Assembly (NCBI GenBank): GCA_016189905.1
Contig: JACPRP010000001.1
Location: 62,001 to 126,000, forward strand
DNA: 64,000 nt
From: Chloroflexota bacterium
GTDB taxonomy: Bacteria; Chloroflexota; UBA6077; FW602-bin22; JACPRP01
Direction: 5' to 3'
The translations under genes were made by a program, and so were the position numbers. The stretch's first letter is position 1. Each line of letters opens with the position of its first letter. Positions 55,805 to 64,000 of the stretch are shown here, one piece after another. Under the pieces are notes generated by a model that was given only the letters and a program-made list of their open reading frames with translations, ran no database searches and was not told the origin of the DNA.

Positions 55805-57649
55805 CTAGAATGAGCTTGAGTTAAGTATGGTTTCCCCGTTATTCCCGTTATTCCCTGACCTATTTTCCCGCGCCCGCCTCACCAGCAGGTCGATGAACAG
55901 CGCGGCTGACCAGCCGAAGGCTGGTGCGGCCTTGGCGGGCACTTCGCCTGTGATCGAATTGAAGTACTCGGCGGCGCCCCGGCGCATCACCAGGTCGATC
56001 GTCCGATCAGCCAGCGTTGTCGCCAGACCTCGATAGCCAGCACGCGTGAGGGCTTCGACCAGCATATAGTTCACGTTGACCCAGGTCGGACCCCGCCACA
56101 TCGTGTCAGGATCGTAGTTACTATCGGTTCGCGCCACCGTCGGAACCCCAAACTCTGTCCAGAAAATGTCCGGGTTGCCCAGATTGGCGATGGCGGCGCG
56201 CACCTGCGAAGGTCTCAGGCTCCCGGTCCAGATGGGCAAGATGTTAAACGGCGTGAGGACGCGGAGGGGCTGATGGTCCTTGGTGGCCCAAAAGATGCCC
56301 GACGCCTCGTCGTAGAAATGCGCCACCGTGCGTCGCGCTAGCGCTCTGGAACTGCGCTCCCAGCGCTCGATGTCGCCGGAGCGCCCGATTATGCGCGCGA
56401 TTGCCGCCAGCGATTGCATGTGGACGCAGAGATACGTGTTCAAGTCCGGCGACTCGACCGGCATGCCCGCGTCCCACAGGGGGCTGTCGTCGAGCCCCGA
56501 AGAAAAAGGGTGGTTGTACTGGGCCACTCCATCGCCGTCGTCGTCGCAGCGCTCCAGCCACCAGTTGTTCCAGCGCACTAGCGGCTCGTAAATCTCCCGC
56601 AAGAAGTCACTTCCGCCGCCGCTCTCGAAGATCTTCAGAGCCGCCCAGGCCATCAGCGGTGGCTTGGTCAGCTCCCTGCAGCGCGGGCCATCCTCACACA
56701 CGATGAGCCCTTCGTCGTGTACCATGTCCGGGATCAAGCCGCTGTCTAGCTGGTGATCGAGCAAAGTCCGCAGTTGATCTTGCGCCAGCCGCACATCAGC
56801 GTGGCGATAGGCCAGCGCGTGGAAATACGCGTCCCAGTGCCAGACGCCCAGGTAGTGGGTTTTCGACGGCGCCATGGCCTCACGCTTGAGGTAGCCTTTC
56901 GGGCTAAGGAGTCCGTTTCTGAGCAGCATCCAGGCGAAGTAGTACTCTCTCCAGTAGCCCTCGCTCACCCTCGGAACGGCGTCGAACCAGGTGCGCCACG
57001 CTTTCTCCGCTCGGCGCTTAACGGTCTCGCCGGGCTCTACGCTCCTGGATAGACTATCGGATTCGGGGATGTGGATCGCCAAGACTGTCGCGTGACCATC
57101 CGGGCTATCCACAAAACACGAACGATGCCCCTCCGTCCTCGGGCCAACACGCAGGCTTGTCACATAACTATCAGCGGTGATGGCCAGGAGGCGTGGGGTA
57201 TCGAACGTGCCGCCGAGATCGTCGGCCACGAAGCGCTCCGCCATGATCGAGCACGAGAGGCCGCACCCACGGGACGGCAAGCAAATGTAAAGCGTCTCTC
57301 TGTCGCCAAAGAAGACCTCGAAGCTCCCCACCGAGGTCTCCAGGCGCAGCAAGTGTGGCCAGGTCACAAGCCTGAACGGCAGCGCCCTCCCCGCGTCGTC
57401 GGCGGGCTCGATCCTTGCTATCAGAGGCGAGCGATCACGATGACCACCCAACTTCTTTTCGAGGTGTGGCCACCGCTCCGCCATCCGCACAGCAAGACCG
57501 CCATCTCGGTCTGTACCGACCAGTATGCGCGACCCACGCTCTGAGAAAGGCACCGCCGAAATGTCGAGTCTGTCCCTTAGAATATCGAAATAGTGAATTT
57601 GACAATCTCCGGGCGCTTCGGCCACGTCGAGGTGATCGATGGAAATCAT
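55805..57649 (-). CDS. GH63-like (alpha/alpha)6 glycoside hydrolase
   Basis: GVWHWDAYFHALAYRH, WNNWWLERCDDDGDGVAQYNHPFSSGLDDSPLWD, DTMWRGPTWVNVNYMLVEAL. Confidence 0.82.
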   Translation of the reverse strand: MISIDHLDVAEAPGDCQIHYFDILRDRLDISAVPFSERGSRILVGTDRDGGLAVRMAERWPHLEKKLGGHRDRSPLIARIEPADDAGRALPFRLVTWPHLLRLETSVGSFEVFFGDRETLYICLPSRGCGLSCSIMAERFVADDLGGTFDTPRLLAITADSYVTSLRVGPRTEGHRSCFVDSPDGHATVLAIHIPESDSLSRSVEPGETVKRRAEKAWRTWFDAVPRVSEGYWREYYFAWMLLRNGLLSPKGYLKREAMAPSKTHYLGVWHWDAYFHALAYRHADVRLAQDQLRTLLDHQLDSGLIPDMVHDEGLIVCEDGPRCRELTKPPLMAWAALKIFESGGGSDFLREIYEPLVRWNNWWLERCDDDGDGVAQYNHPFSSGLDDSPLWDAGMPVESPDLNTYLCVHMQSLAAIARIIGRSGDIERWERSSRALARRTVAHFYDEASGIFWATKDHQPLRVLTPFNILPIWTGSLRPSQVRAAIANLGNPDIFWTEFGVPTVARTDSNYDPDTMWRGPTWVNVNYMLVEALTRAGYRGLATTLADRTIDLVMRRGAAEYFNSITGEVPAKAAPAFGWSAALFIDLLVRRARENRSGNNGNNGETILNSSSF

Positions 57650-57809
57650 TTCGAGACCCTTTCTTGCTACGCGTAGTCCTCGCGACAATCAGCCGGGCAT
57701 GCAGCCAGACGAAGTGGCATGGGTCTTTCGGGTGGCGGCCAGCCTTCGGAGGTTGTGGGCTATCAATATAAGGCAGTCATCAGGCGCTGTCAACAAGCGC
57801 GCCACCTTC

Positions 57810-57826
57810 CGGCACGCTTCTTGCAA
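57810..57826 (+). promoter_or_regulatory. Sigma54-like promoter upstream of GT4 gene
   Basis: CGGCACGCTTCTTGCAA (GG-N10-GC). Confidence 0.65.
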
Positions 57827-57861
57827 CGTTGATCCTGACCGAGCTAGTGCGTGGAGCGCCG

Positions 57862-58866
57862 ATGCGAATTGCGCAGATATCTACACCCCACATTCCAACG
57901 CCGCCGCCAGCTTACGGGGGGTCTGAGCTGGTGGCAAGCTACATCACGGAAGAGCTGGTCAGGCAGGGCCATCAGGTCACCCTCTTCGCGGCTCCGGGAT
58001 CTCGCACGGCGGCAACACTCATCTCGTTTCCTGAGGTCAACCAGGCATCCACCTTCGATGCTCGTGAGTTGGTGCACGTCGCGCGCGCTTTTCGATACTC
58101 CCATGATTTCGACATCGTTCACAATCACTGCCTCTCCGCTGGCCCCGCGCTGGCGCACGTCTCACCTGTGCCTGTGATGAGCACGCTTCATTACATTCAC
58201 CACATTCTCGGTTGCTTCCCCGATCACAACTACGCAGCGGTGAGCCAGCGCCAGAAGCAACTGGCGAGCAACCTGAGAATTCGCGATGTCGTTTACAACG
58301 GAATCGACGTCAACCTGTTTCGTCTCGGAGAGGACAAAGACGACTTCATACTGTTCCTCGGCCGATTCCATCCTAACAAGGGGGCACATCTGGCTATCCA
58401 GGTGGCACTTCGCGCCGAGCGCGCCCTCGTCATAGCGGCGCCGCTTCCGCCGCCCGATCAGCAGGATTACTTTGACGCTTTGATAAAGCCACATCTGCAC
58501 GGAAGGATCACTTATGTTGGGGAGGTCAGGGGCCAGACTAAGACAGAGTTGCTGGCGAAAGCCAAAGCAATCGTCTCACCGCTGACGTGGGACGAGCCCT
58601 TCGGGCTGGTCCTGCTGGAGGCGATGGCGTCAGGTACGCCGGTCATCGCCACCAACAGGGGGTCGGTTCCCGAGCTAGTCCTTGACGGTAAGACCGGCTT
58701 CGTCGTCGCCGATGTGGACGAGATGGTGCAGGCGATCGAGCGCGTTGGGGAGATCGACTCATCAAGCTGCCGCGCACACGTGGAGCAAAACTTCAGCATC
58801 CAGGCGATGGTCGACAAATACCTCGCCCTGTATCGCCTGCTCCTTGGAAACCAGTGGATCCCATAG
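57862..58866 (+). CDS. Glycosyltransferase family 4
   Basis: MRIAQISTPHIPTPPPAYGGSELVASYITEELVRQGHQVTLFA; PFGLVLLEAMASGTPVIATNRGSVPELV. Confidence 0.94.
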   Translation: MRIAQISTPHIPTPPPAYGGSELVASYITEELVRQGHQVTLFAAPGSRTAATLISFPEVNQASTFDARELVHVARAFRYSHDFDIVHNHCLSAGPALAHVSPVPVMSTLHYIHHILGCFPDHNYAAVSQRQKQLASNLRIRDVVYNGIDVNLFRLGEDKDDFILFLGRFHPNKGAHLAIQVALRAERALVIAAPLPPPDQQDYFDALIKPHLHGRITYVGEVRGQTKTELLAKAKAIVSPLTWDEPFGLVLLEAMASGTPVIATNRGSVPELVLDGKTGFVVADVDEMVQAIERVGEIDSSSCRAHVEQNFSIQAMVDKYLALYRLLLGNQWIP

Positions 58867-59075
58867 GTCAGGTCTCACGACGGAGGCACAGAGACACGTA
58901 GGAATCGAGATCAGGGCGTCTGTGGCGTCCTTCCGCAGAAGGACATACGCTTTGCGAAGAGCGGACGATCTATACAGCGCAGGGACGATTGGCCAGTCGC
59001 CCCATGCGCATCAAGCTGAAACGGGCTCGCTCGGGAAACAGCAGTTCAGGTGGTGGAAGAGAGGCGTGGCTCCCA

Positions 59076-60044
59076 TCATGAGTCCAACAAACTGCTGGCA
59101 AAAAGCTCCTCTGGGTCCAGCGATCTATCGATGAGGCCCTGGCGGAACGAGTAACCGATGAAGCGCTCCAGGTTCACACGGTTGCGAGACAATCCGTTTG
59201 GCCAGGGGTCTGACCCCATGAGTTGGCGCTGCGCTCGGAACTCCTGATATCCCCAGGCGAGGTGCCCCCAGTTGGGGTCCCTGGCGTACTCACCGTAGCA
59301 GACCTGTTTCGCCGCTTCAAAGGCGTCGTAGAGCGCCCTGGCCACCCAGAGGTTTGATTCCAGGACATCGTTTGCGATCGCCACCACGTGCATAATAGGA
59401 TAGAATCCATTGCGCCGGTAGTAAGCCTGTTCCTCGGACTTGCCGTCGGGGAACAGATAGCCCACGTTCGGAGAGCCCTCGCGTACGGGTCGGGGCACCG
59501 AGGGCAGCACCAGGGCGTCGACCCCACCGCTTTCCAGCATGGCTTCGATGTTCTCCCGATCTGGCACACGCTCTATCCTGACGCCCGCGGGTGGGTCGAA
59601 CGAAATGGTCTCGTGCCTGCCAACCACCCAGGTGACCTTCTCCAGAGGCACGGCGTATTCAGATTGCAGGTCGCCCTTCGCCAAAACGGATAGGGTCGTC
59701 TGGTAGGTATTCAGTCCGACGCGCTTGCCGATCAGGTCCTTCGGGCTGCCGATGCCCGCTTGCTTATTGACGTAGATGTTGGACTGGCTGAAGAGGCGTC
59801 TGGGGAATACGGGGATGGCCGTGAAAGGCGCTCCACGGCTTCTCGCCATCAGGTAAGACGACAGCGAAACCTCAGAAGCGTCAAACTCGCGGTGGTGTAG
59901 CATGCGCTGATGTCGGTCTCCTGGATGCTGGGAGACGGCCAGAGCCACCAGTTCTATCCCTTCGGGACACACCCGCCCATCCAACAAGGGCTGCGTACGA
60001 TCATACCGTTCCATGGCTAACGACAATCTCAATCTAAACGCCAT
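59076..60044 (-). CDS. 4,5-dihydroxyphthalate decarboxylase-like / NMT1-like periplasmic-binding-fold protein
   Basis: LSLAMERYDRTQPLLDGRVCPEGIELVAL; FDASEVSLSSYLMARSRG; PFTAIPVFPRRLFSQSNIYVN; no clear signal peptide. Confidence 0.75.
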   Translation of the reverse strand: MAFRLRLSLAMERYDRTQPLLDGRVCPEGIELVALAVSQHPGDRHQRMLHHREFDASEVSLSSYLMARSRGAPFTAIPVFPRRLFSQSNIYVNKQAGIGSPKDLIGKRVGLNTYQTTLSVLAKGDLQSEYAVPLEKVTWVVGRHETISFDPPAGVRIERVPDRENIEAMLESGGVDALVLPSVPRPVREGSPNVGYLFPDGKSEEQAYYRRNGFYPIMHVVAIANDVLESNLWVARALYDAFEAAKQVCYGEYARDPNWGHLAWGYQEFRAQRQLMGSDPWPNGLSRNRVNLERFIGYSFRQGLIDRSLDPEELFASSLLDS

Positions 60045-60296
60045 CTTACCCCTCCTATATCGCAGTTTGGATATTAGCAGGCAGCCGGCCATGAAGTCAA
60101 GAGCCCTGACTGGCATGTATAGCAGTTTGCGTTTGGGTTTGGCTACGTCGATGCGCTCGACCTATCGAATGTTGCTTCTCTCGCTGAATCTTCTCGAAAA
60201 CCGCCGTAGCTTACACGAGATTGCGGAAACTTGCTGGGAGGTTTGTTAGGGCGTCAACGGACAAAAACGGATATATGGAACGCAGAAGGGGTCACA

Positions 60297-62297
60297 TCAA
60301 GGTGACTGCACGGCCGCTTCAGCCTCGGCTCTGGGCTCAGCGATCAGGGGCGTTTGGAGTTCCTTCGCGTGGGCCTTGCGATCTAGGACGTCGCGCACCG
60401 CCCGCGCGAGCTTCTCCAGCGTCACCGGCTTGCGGAGGTATGGTCCGGCGCCAAGCATTTGCGCCTCCCGCACGCGCTCCCGCTCGGCAAAGCCCGAAAC
60501 GATGATCGCCTGCTGCCCGGGTCGGACAGCCAGAATTCGTCGGTACGTCTCCGCACCGTCTATTCCCGACGGCATCACCATATCAAGCACCACCAGGTCC
60601 ACGTGACGCTCTTTCAGATAGGAGACTGCCTGCTCGCCGCTGCACACAGAATCGACGCGATAGCCCAGCGTTCCCAACATCTCCCGTTCGACCTCCCGCT
60701 GAACCTCGTCGTCGTCCACCACTAAAATAGCCTCGTTTCCACCGACAACCTCCTGACTCGGCTGCTCTTCCATCTTCCCACGATAGACAGGTAAGTACAC
60801 GGTGAACATCGCACCCTTTCCCGGTTCAGTTTCCACATCCAGATAGCCGCGATGATCGCTCACGATCCCCTGCACGATGCTCAGCCCCAATCCGGTGCCA
60901 CGGCGCTTGCTGAACTGCTTCGTCGTGAAGAAGGGATCGAAGATTCTATCGATGATCTCAGGGGCGATGCCCCGCCCCGAGTCCTTCACCTGAAGGGCCA
61001 CGTACTCCCCGACCTCAACGCGAGTGAAGTGGCCAAACGGCTTGTCGACGTAGACGTTTCTCGTACTCACCGAGAGAATACCGTTGTCGTTCATCGCGTC
61101 GCGCGCGTTGCCGATAAGGTTGGAGACCACCCGCAGGAGCTGCGCATCGCAGCCGCCAACCGGTAACAGGTCCGGGGCGAGGTCGGTCTCGACGGTCAGA
61201 GTGGTCGGCTGAGCAGGCATTTGCGCGATGGATTGCTCAACTATCGGATTCAGAACGGTTATCTCCTGATTGAAATGGCCCCTTCGACCCAAAGCCATCA
61301 GATCGTCGGTGATAGCGGACATCTGCTGGGCGGCCTTCAGCATCGTATCACAATACCTGATGGCTGGATGGTCCGCGGACAGATGCTTCTTGATAAGCTG
61401 CGGATACGCGGCCAGCGGCGACAGAAGATTGTTGAAGTCGTGGGCGACCTGAGCCACTACCGTTCCTGCCATCTCCAGCCGCTGGGCGCGCAGCAGTTGT
61501 TCCTCCAGCTTTTTGCGCTCGGAAATGTCACGCGCGATGCCCTCGACGGCCACCAGATTACCAGCTTCGTCCTGGATGGGAACGTTGCGCAGCTCCGTCC
61601 AGACCGTGTGTCCTTCCTTGTGCCGCCATCTCACGGTCACCGCCAGAGGCGGCTCACTACCCAGCATCGCGTCCAGCAGGTGTCGATCATCAGGATGAAT
61701 AATCCTGCGCACCAGGCCAGGATCCGCGAGATACTCTTCTGGAGCAAAGCCGATCACCCTTGTGATAGCCGGGCTCAGGTAACTGAGTGTCTTGCGCGGC
61801 TGAAGCTCATACCGATAGATGATATCGTGAGCGTTCTCCGCCATACGAAGGAACCGGGCCTCGCTTTCGCGCAGCGCCACCTCCGTCTTGCGGCGTTCCC
61901 GCCGGTTCGCCACCTCGCGCAGCTCCCGCTGTATCGCCGGAACCAATCGCGTGAGATTGCCCTTCACGATATAGTCGTGGGCGCCGGCTCTCATGGCCTC
62001 GACAGCGGTTTCCTCGCCAATCTTGCCGGAAACGACGATGAATGGGAGATCGAGCCCCTTCTCCTGCAAAAGCTGCAACGCCGCCAGCCCACTGAACTGG
62101 GGCAACACGTAGTCCGCAATGACGACCTCCCAGGCTTGCTTCATCAGGACGTTACTCATACCTGACGGCGTTTCGACCCGCTCGAATTTCGGGTCGTAGC
62201 CACCGCGCCCTAGCTCGCGCAGCAGGAGACGGGCATCTTCTTCTGAATCCTCGACAATCAGCACGTGTAGTGGTGTGCACATTCGATCACTCCACAT
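60297..62297 (-). CDS. Hybrid histidine kinase: receiver - PAS - HisKA/HATPase - receiver
   Basis: VLIVEDSEEDARLLLREL; AQVAHDFNNLLSPLAAYPQLI; GRGIAPEIIDRIFDPFFTTKQFSKRRGTGLGLSIV; VVLDMVMPSGIDGAETYRRIL. Confidence 0.94.
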   Translation of the reverse strand: MWSDRMCTPLHVLIVEDSEEDARLLLRELGRGGYDPKFERVETPSGMSNVLMKQAWEVVIADYVLPQFSGLAALQLLQEKGLDLPFIVVSGKIGEETAVEAMRAGAHDYIVKGNLTRLVPAIQRELREVANRRERRKTEVALRESEARFLRMAENAHDIIYRYELQPRKTLSYLSPAITRVIGFAPEEYLADPGLVRRIIHPDDRHLLDAMLGSEPPLAVTVRWRHKEGHTVWTELRNVPIQDEAGNLVAVEGIARDISERKKLEEQLLRAQRLEMAGTVVAQVAHDFNNLLSPLAAYPQLIKKHLSADHPAIRYCDTMLKAAQQMSAITDDLMALGRRGHFNQEITVLNPIVEQSIAQMPAQPTTLTVETDLAPDLLPVGGCDAQLLRVVSNLIGNARDAMNDNGILSVSTRNVYVDKPFGHFTRVEVGEYVALQVKDSGRGIAPEIIDRIFDPFFTTKQFSKRRGTGLGLSIVQGIVSDHRGYLDVETEPGKGAMFTVYLPVYRGKMEEQPSQEVVGGNEAILVVDDDEVQREVEREMLGTLGYRVDSVCSGEQAVSYLKERHVDLVVLDMVMPSGIDGAETYRRILAVRPGQQAIIVSGFAERERVREAQMLGAGPYLRKPVTLEKLARAVRDVLDRKAHAKELQTPLIAEPRAEAEAAVQSP

Positions 62298-62465
62298 AGC
62301 AAGAGATGCACCCCACCGGCGGACATCCCCTCAACACTCCGAACACTACCCTCTCAATGGCCGAACCGAACAAGGCTTCCGACGATTGTTCCGTGCAAGA
62401 ACGATGCCACGTCGCCAACAATACCTTGACCGTTCAACGCAATAGAACCCTGCATGGTGTGGTAA

Positions 62466-62481
62466 TGGAACACTTCTTGCT
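62466..62481 (+). promoter_or_regulatory. Sigma54-like promoter upstream of 62521 gene
   Basis: TGGAACACTTCTTGCT (GG-N10-GC), 40 bp before ATG. Confidence 0.6.
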
Positions 62482-62520
62482 GAAACACGTGGAACGGCCG
62501 CGGCAGAATGGAGGGGATAG

Positions 62521-63411
62521 ATGATTCACAGAAAATCACCGCGAATGGCACTTTGCCTCGCGTTCTTGTTGTCTTTGACGATGTGGGTAACGCCTGCGAA
62601 GGTGGAAGCCGATCCGACCATCGTAGTGCAGTCAGAAGAGACGGCCACGGTCCTCGAGAACCGCCGTCTGCTCACGTACTATGGCAACCCCTACGATGGG
62701 CGGATGGGCATTATGGGGGCCTTAAGCCCGGAGGAGCTCGTCGCTGCCTTACAGCAGCGGGCGGCGATGTATGAGGCGCTAAGCGACAGACCGGTCCAGC
62801 CAGCCATACATTTCATCGCCACGGTGGCTCAAGCGAGCGCCGGCGCCGACGGTATGTACCGGGCGCGAATGCCGGTATCCCTGGTGCAGGAATACGCGGA
62901 CCTCGCGGCGCAAAACGGGATGCTGCTGTTCATCGACATTCAGGTAGGGCGCAGCACGGTGCAGGAGGAGCTCGCTCCGTGGATTCCACTGCTATCACAA
63001 CCCAACGTCCACCTTGCGCTCGACCCCGAGTTCGATATGTGGGGCGGACAGGTTCCTGGCGTACAGTTGGGACATATGACAGCCGACGAGATCAATTATG
63101 CCCAGGAGCTGTTGACCAGCATAATTGAGCAGAACGGGCTGCCCAACAAGGTGCTGATCGTTCACCAGTTCGCCGCGAGCATGCTTCCGGATAAGGGACG
63201 CATTGGCAGCTATCCTCGCGTCGAGATAGTCACCGACATGGACGGGTTTGGCTCCCAGCCGTTGAAGCTGAAGCACTACGAGTGGTACGTAAGGGATGAG
63301 CTGATCGAGTACGCGGGAATCAAGCTCTTCTTCGATCAGGACACACCGCTTTTCACTGCCGAGGAAATCATGAGCCTGGATCCGGTGCCCGATGTCATAA
63401 TCTACCAGTAA
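62521..63411 (+). CDS. Secreted protein of unknown function
   Basis: Signal-peptide-like N-terminus MIHRKSPRMALCLAFLLSLTMWVTPAKVEA; internal LALDPEFDMWGGQVPG. Confidence 0.75.
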   Translation: MIHRKSPRMALCLAFLLSLTMWVTPAKVEADPTIVVQSEETATVLENRRLLTYYGNPYDGRMGIMGALSPEELVAALQQRAAMYEALSDRPVQPAIHFIATVAQASAGADGMYRARMPVSLVQEYADLAAQNGMLLFIDIQVGRSTVQEELAPWIPLLSQPNVHLALDPEFDMWGGQVPGVQLGHMTADEINYAQELLTSIIEQNGLPNKVLIVHQFAASMLPDKGRIGSYPRVEIVTDMDGFGSQPLKLKHYEWYVRDELIEYAGIKLFFDQDTPLFTAEEIMSLDPVPDVIIYQ

Positions 63412-63451
63412 GTGATTATCTCAAGGTGATGCAGATGAGAAAGATCATAAG

Positions 63452-64000
63452 TCAGCGGTTCCCGGACTTCCGTCGTTTGCCTCTGGGTCTCCGCTGCTTT
63501 AGCTCATTTTCCAGGCGGTCTTCGTAAACGGCAAGATCTTCGGGTATGGCAGGCGCCTGGCTCGGCGTGGATGCCTGGTCTCGGCTCGACCAACGACGCA
63601 TCGTGTAACCGAGGAACCATACCCCGAAGATCAGGCCCAGAACCGGCAGCCCCCATAGGATCTGATTGAATCCCTGCTTCGGTGGATCACGAAGTATGGC
63701 CTCACCATAGCGATCGACGAAGTACTGTAGAATCTGGTCCCGCGTCTCCCCTTGCGCCAGCTTCCTTCGGATCACGGATTTCATATCCTGCGCAAGCGGG
63801 GCTGAGGAATCGGCCACGGACTGGCCGTCGCAGACCGGACATTCAAGCGATTGCGCGATCTCACGCACCTGTCTATCTTGCTCGGCATCCGCCAGCGCGG
63901 TCCCACCCAGACTCATAACCATTAATGCCGCCAGGGAGACGATCAGAAGGCTTTTGCCCAGGCGATTGGAGCCCGCCTTCGAGTTCATCTTCGAGTTCAT
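63452..64000 (-). CDS. ccmH: Cytochrome c-type biogenesis protein CcmH (may extend past window edge)
   Basis: VREIAQSLECPVCDGQSVADSSAPLAQDMKSVIRRKLAQGETRDQILQYFVDRYGEAIL. Confidence 0.93.
   Translation of the reverse strand: MNSKMNSKAGSNRLGKSLLIVSLAALMVMSLGGTALADAEQDRQVREIAQSLECPVCDGQSVADSSAPLAQDMKSVIRRKLAQGETRDQILQYFVDRYGEAILRDPPKQGFNQILWGLPVLGLIFGVWFLGYTMRRWSSRDQASTPSQAPAIPEDLAVYEDRLENELKQRRPRGKRRKSGNR

Noticed and set aside
57655-57680. Minus-strand GG-N10-GC near the GH63-like gene (AGGACTACGCGTAGCAAG)
   Set aside because: Lacks TGGCAC and TTGC core; explained by a local CTACGCGTAG palindrome.
61221-62165. 314-aa plus-strand ORF
   Set aside because: Fully antisense to the hybrid histidine kinase; no motif or RBS support.
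62280-62300. Minus-strand sigma54 site (GGGTGCATCTCTTGCT) at the hybrid kinase start
   Set aside because: Spacing fits but the -24 element is poor and the site overlaps the start codon.
1-64000. tRNA/rRNA genes, CRISPR, phage or defence islands
   Set aside because: No T-arm GGTTCRANNCC cloverleaf, rRNA stretch, cas, integrase, transposase or restriction gene recognised by eye; tRNAscan-SE, CRISPRCasFinder and DefenseFinder should confirm.

Overview
The 64 kb window is bacterial, gene-dense and mostly ordinary in coding style. Gene content suggests Chloroflexota, but that is inference only. No tRNA, rRNA, CRISPR array or intact transposase was found. From left to right it contains: (1) an archaeal-type split glutamate synthase locus (GATase, FAD oxidoreductase, ferredoxin, FMN synthase domain) next to an NrpR/DUF128-type repressor, with matching palindromes just downstream of two sigma70-like promoters; (2) DUF1015 and valS; (3) a purine operon guaB3 - NYN/LOTUS protein - guaA - purD - purE; (4) an M50-CBS protease and a lone Ni-CO dehydrogenase (cooS); (5) an exopolysaccharide-type operon headed by a NusG paralog; (6) a respiratory cluster with a seven-CxxCH cytochrome, an NrfD/PsrC-like subunit, a Tat FeS protein, an uncharacterised Ig-like membrane protein and two duplicated diheme lipoproteins, next to a NarX/NarL-like two-component pair; (7) a glycan/envelope region with several glycosyltransferases, DUF4012, HD-GYP, a subtilase with a WDN[I/V]T repeat tail, GH63-like hydrolase and MFS transporter; (8) a decayed TctC-like gene; (9) four sigma54 (-24/-12) promoter-like sites directly upstream of genes between 52 and 63 kb; (10) ccmH at the right edge. 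The most notable items are the heptaheme/NrfD module, the NrpR-like operators, the sigma54-like promoter set, the LOTUS-NYN gene inside the GMP operon, the structured leader between valS and guaB3, and the subtilase repeat tail. All family calls come from reading motifs by eye; no database search was run.
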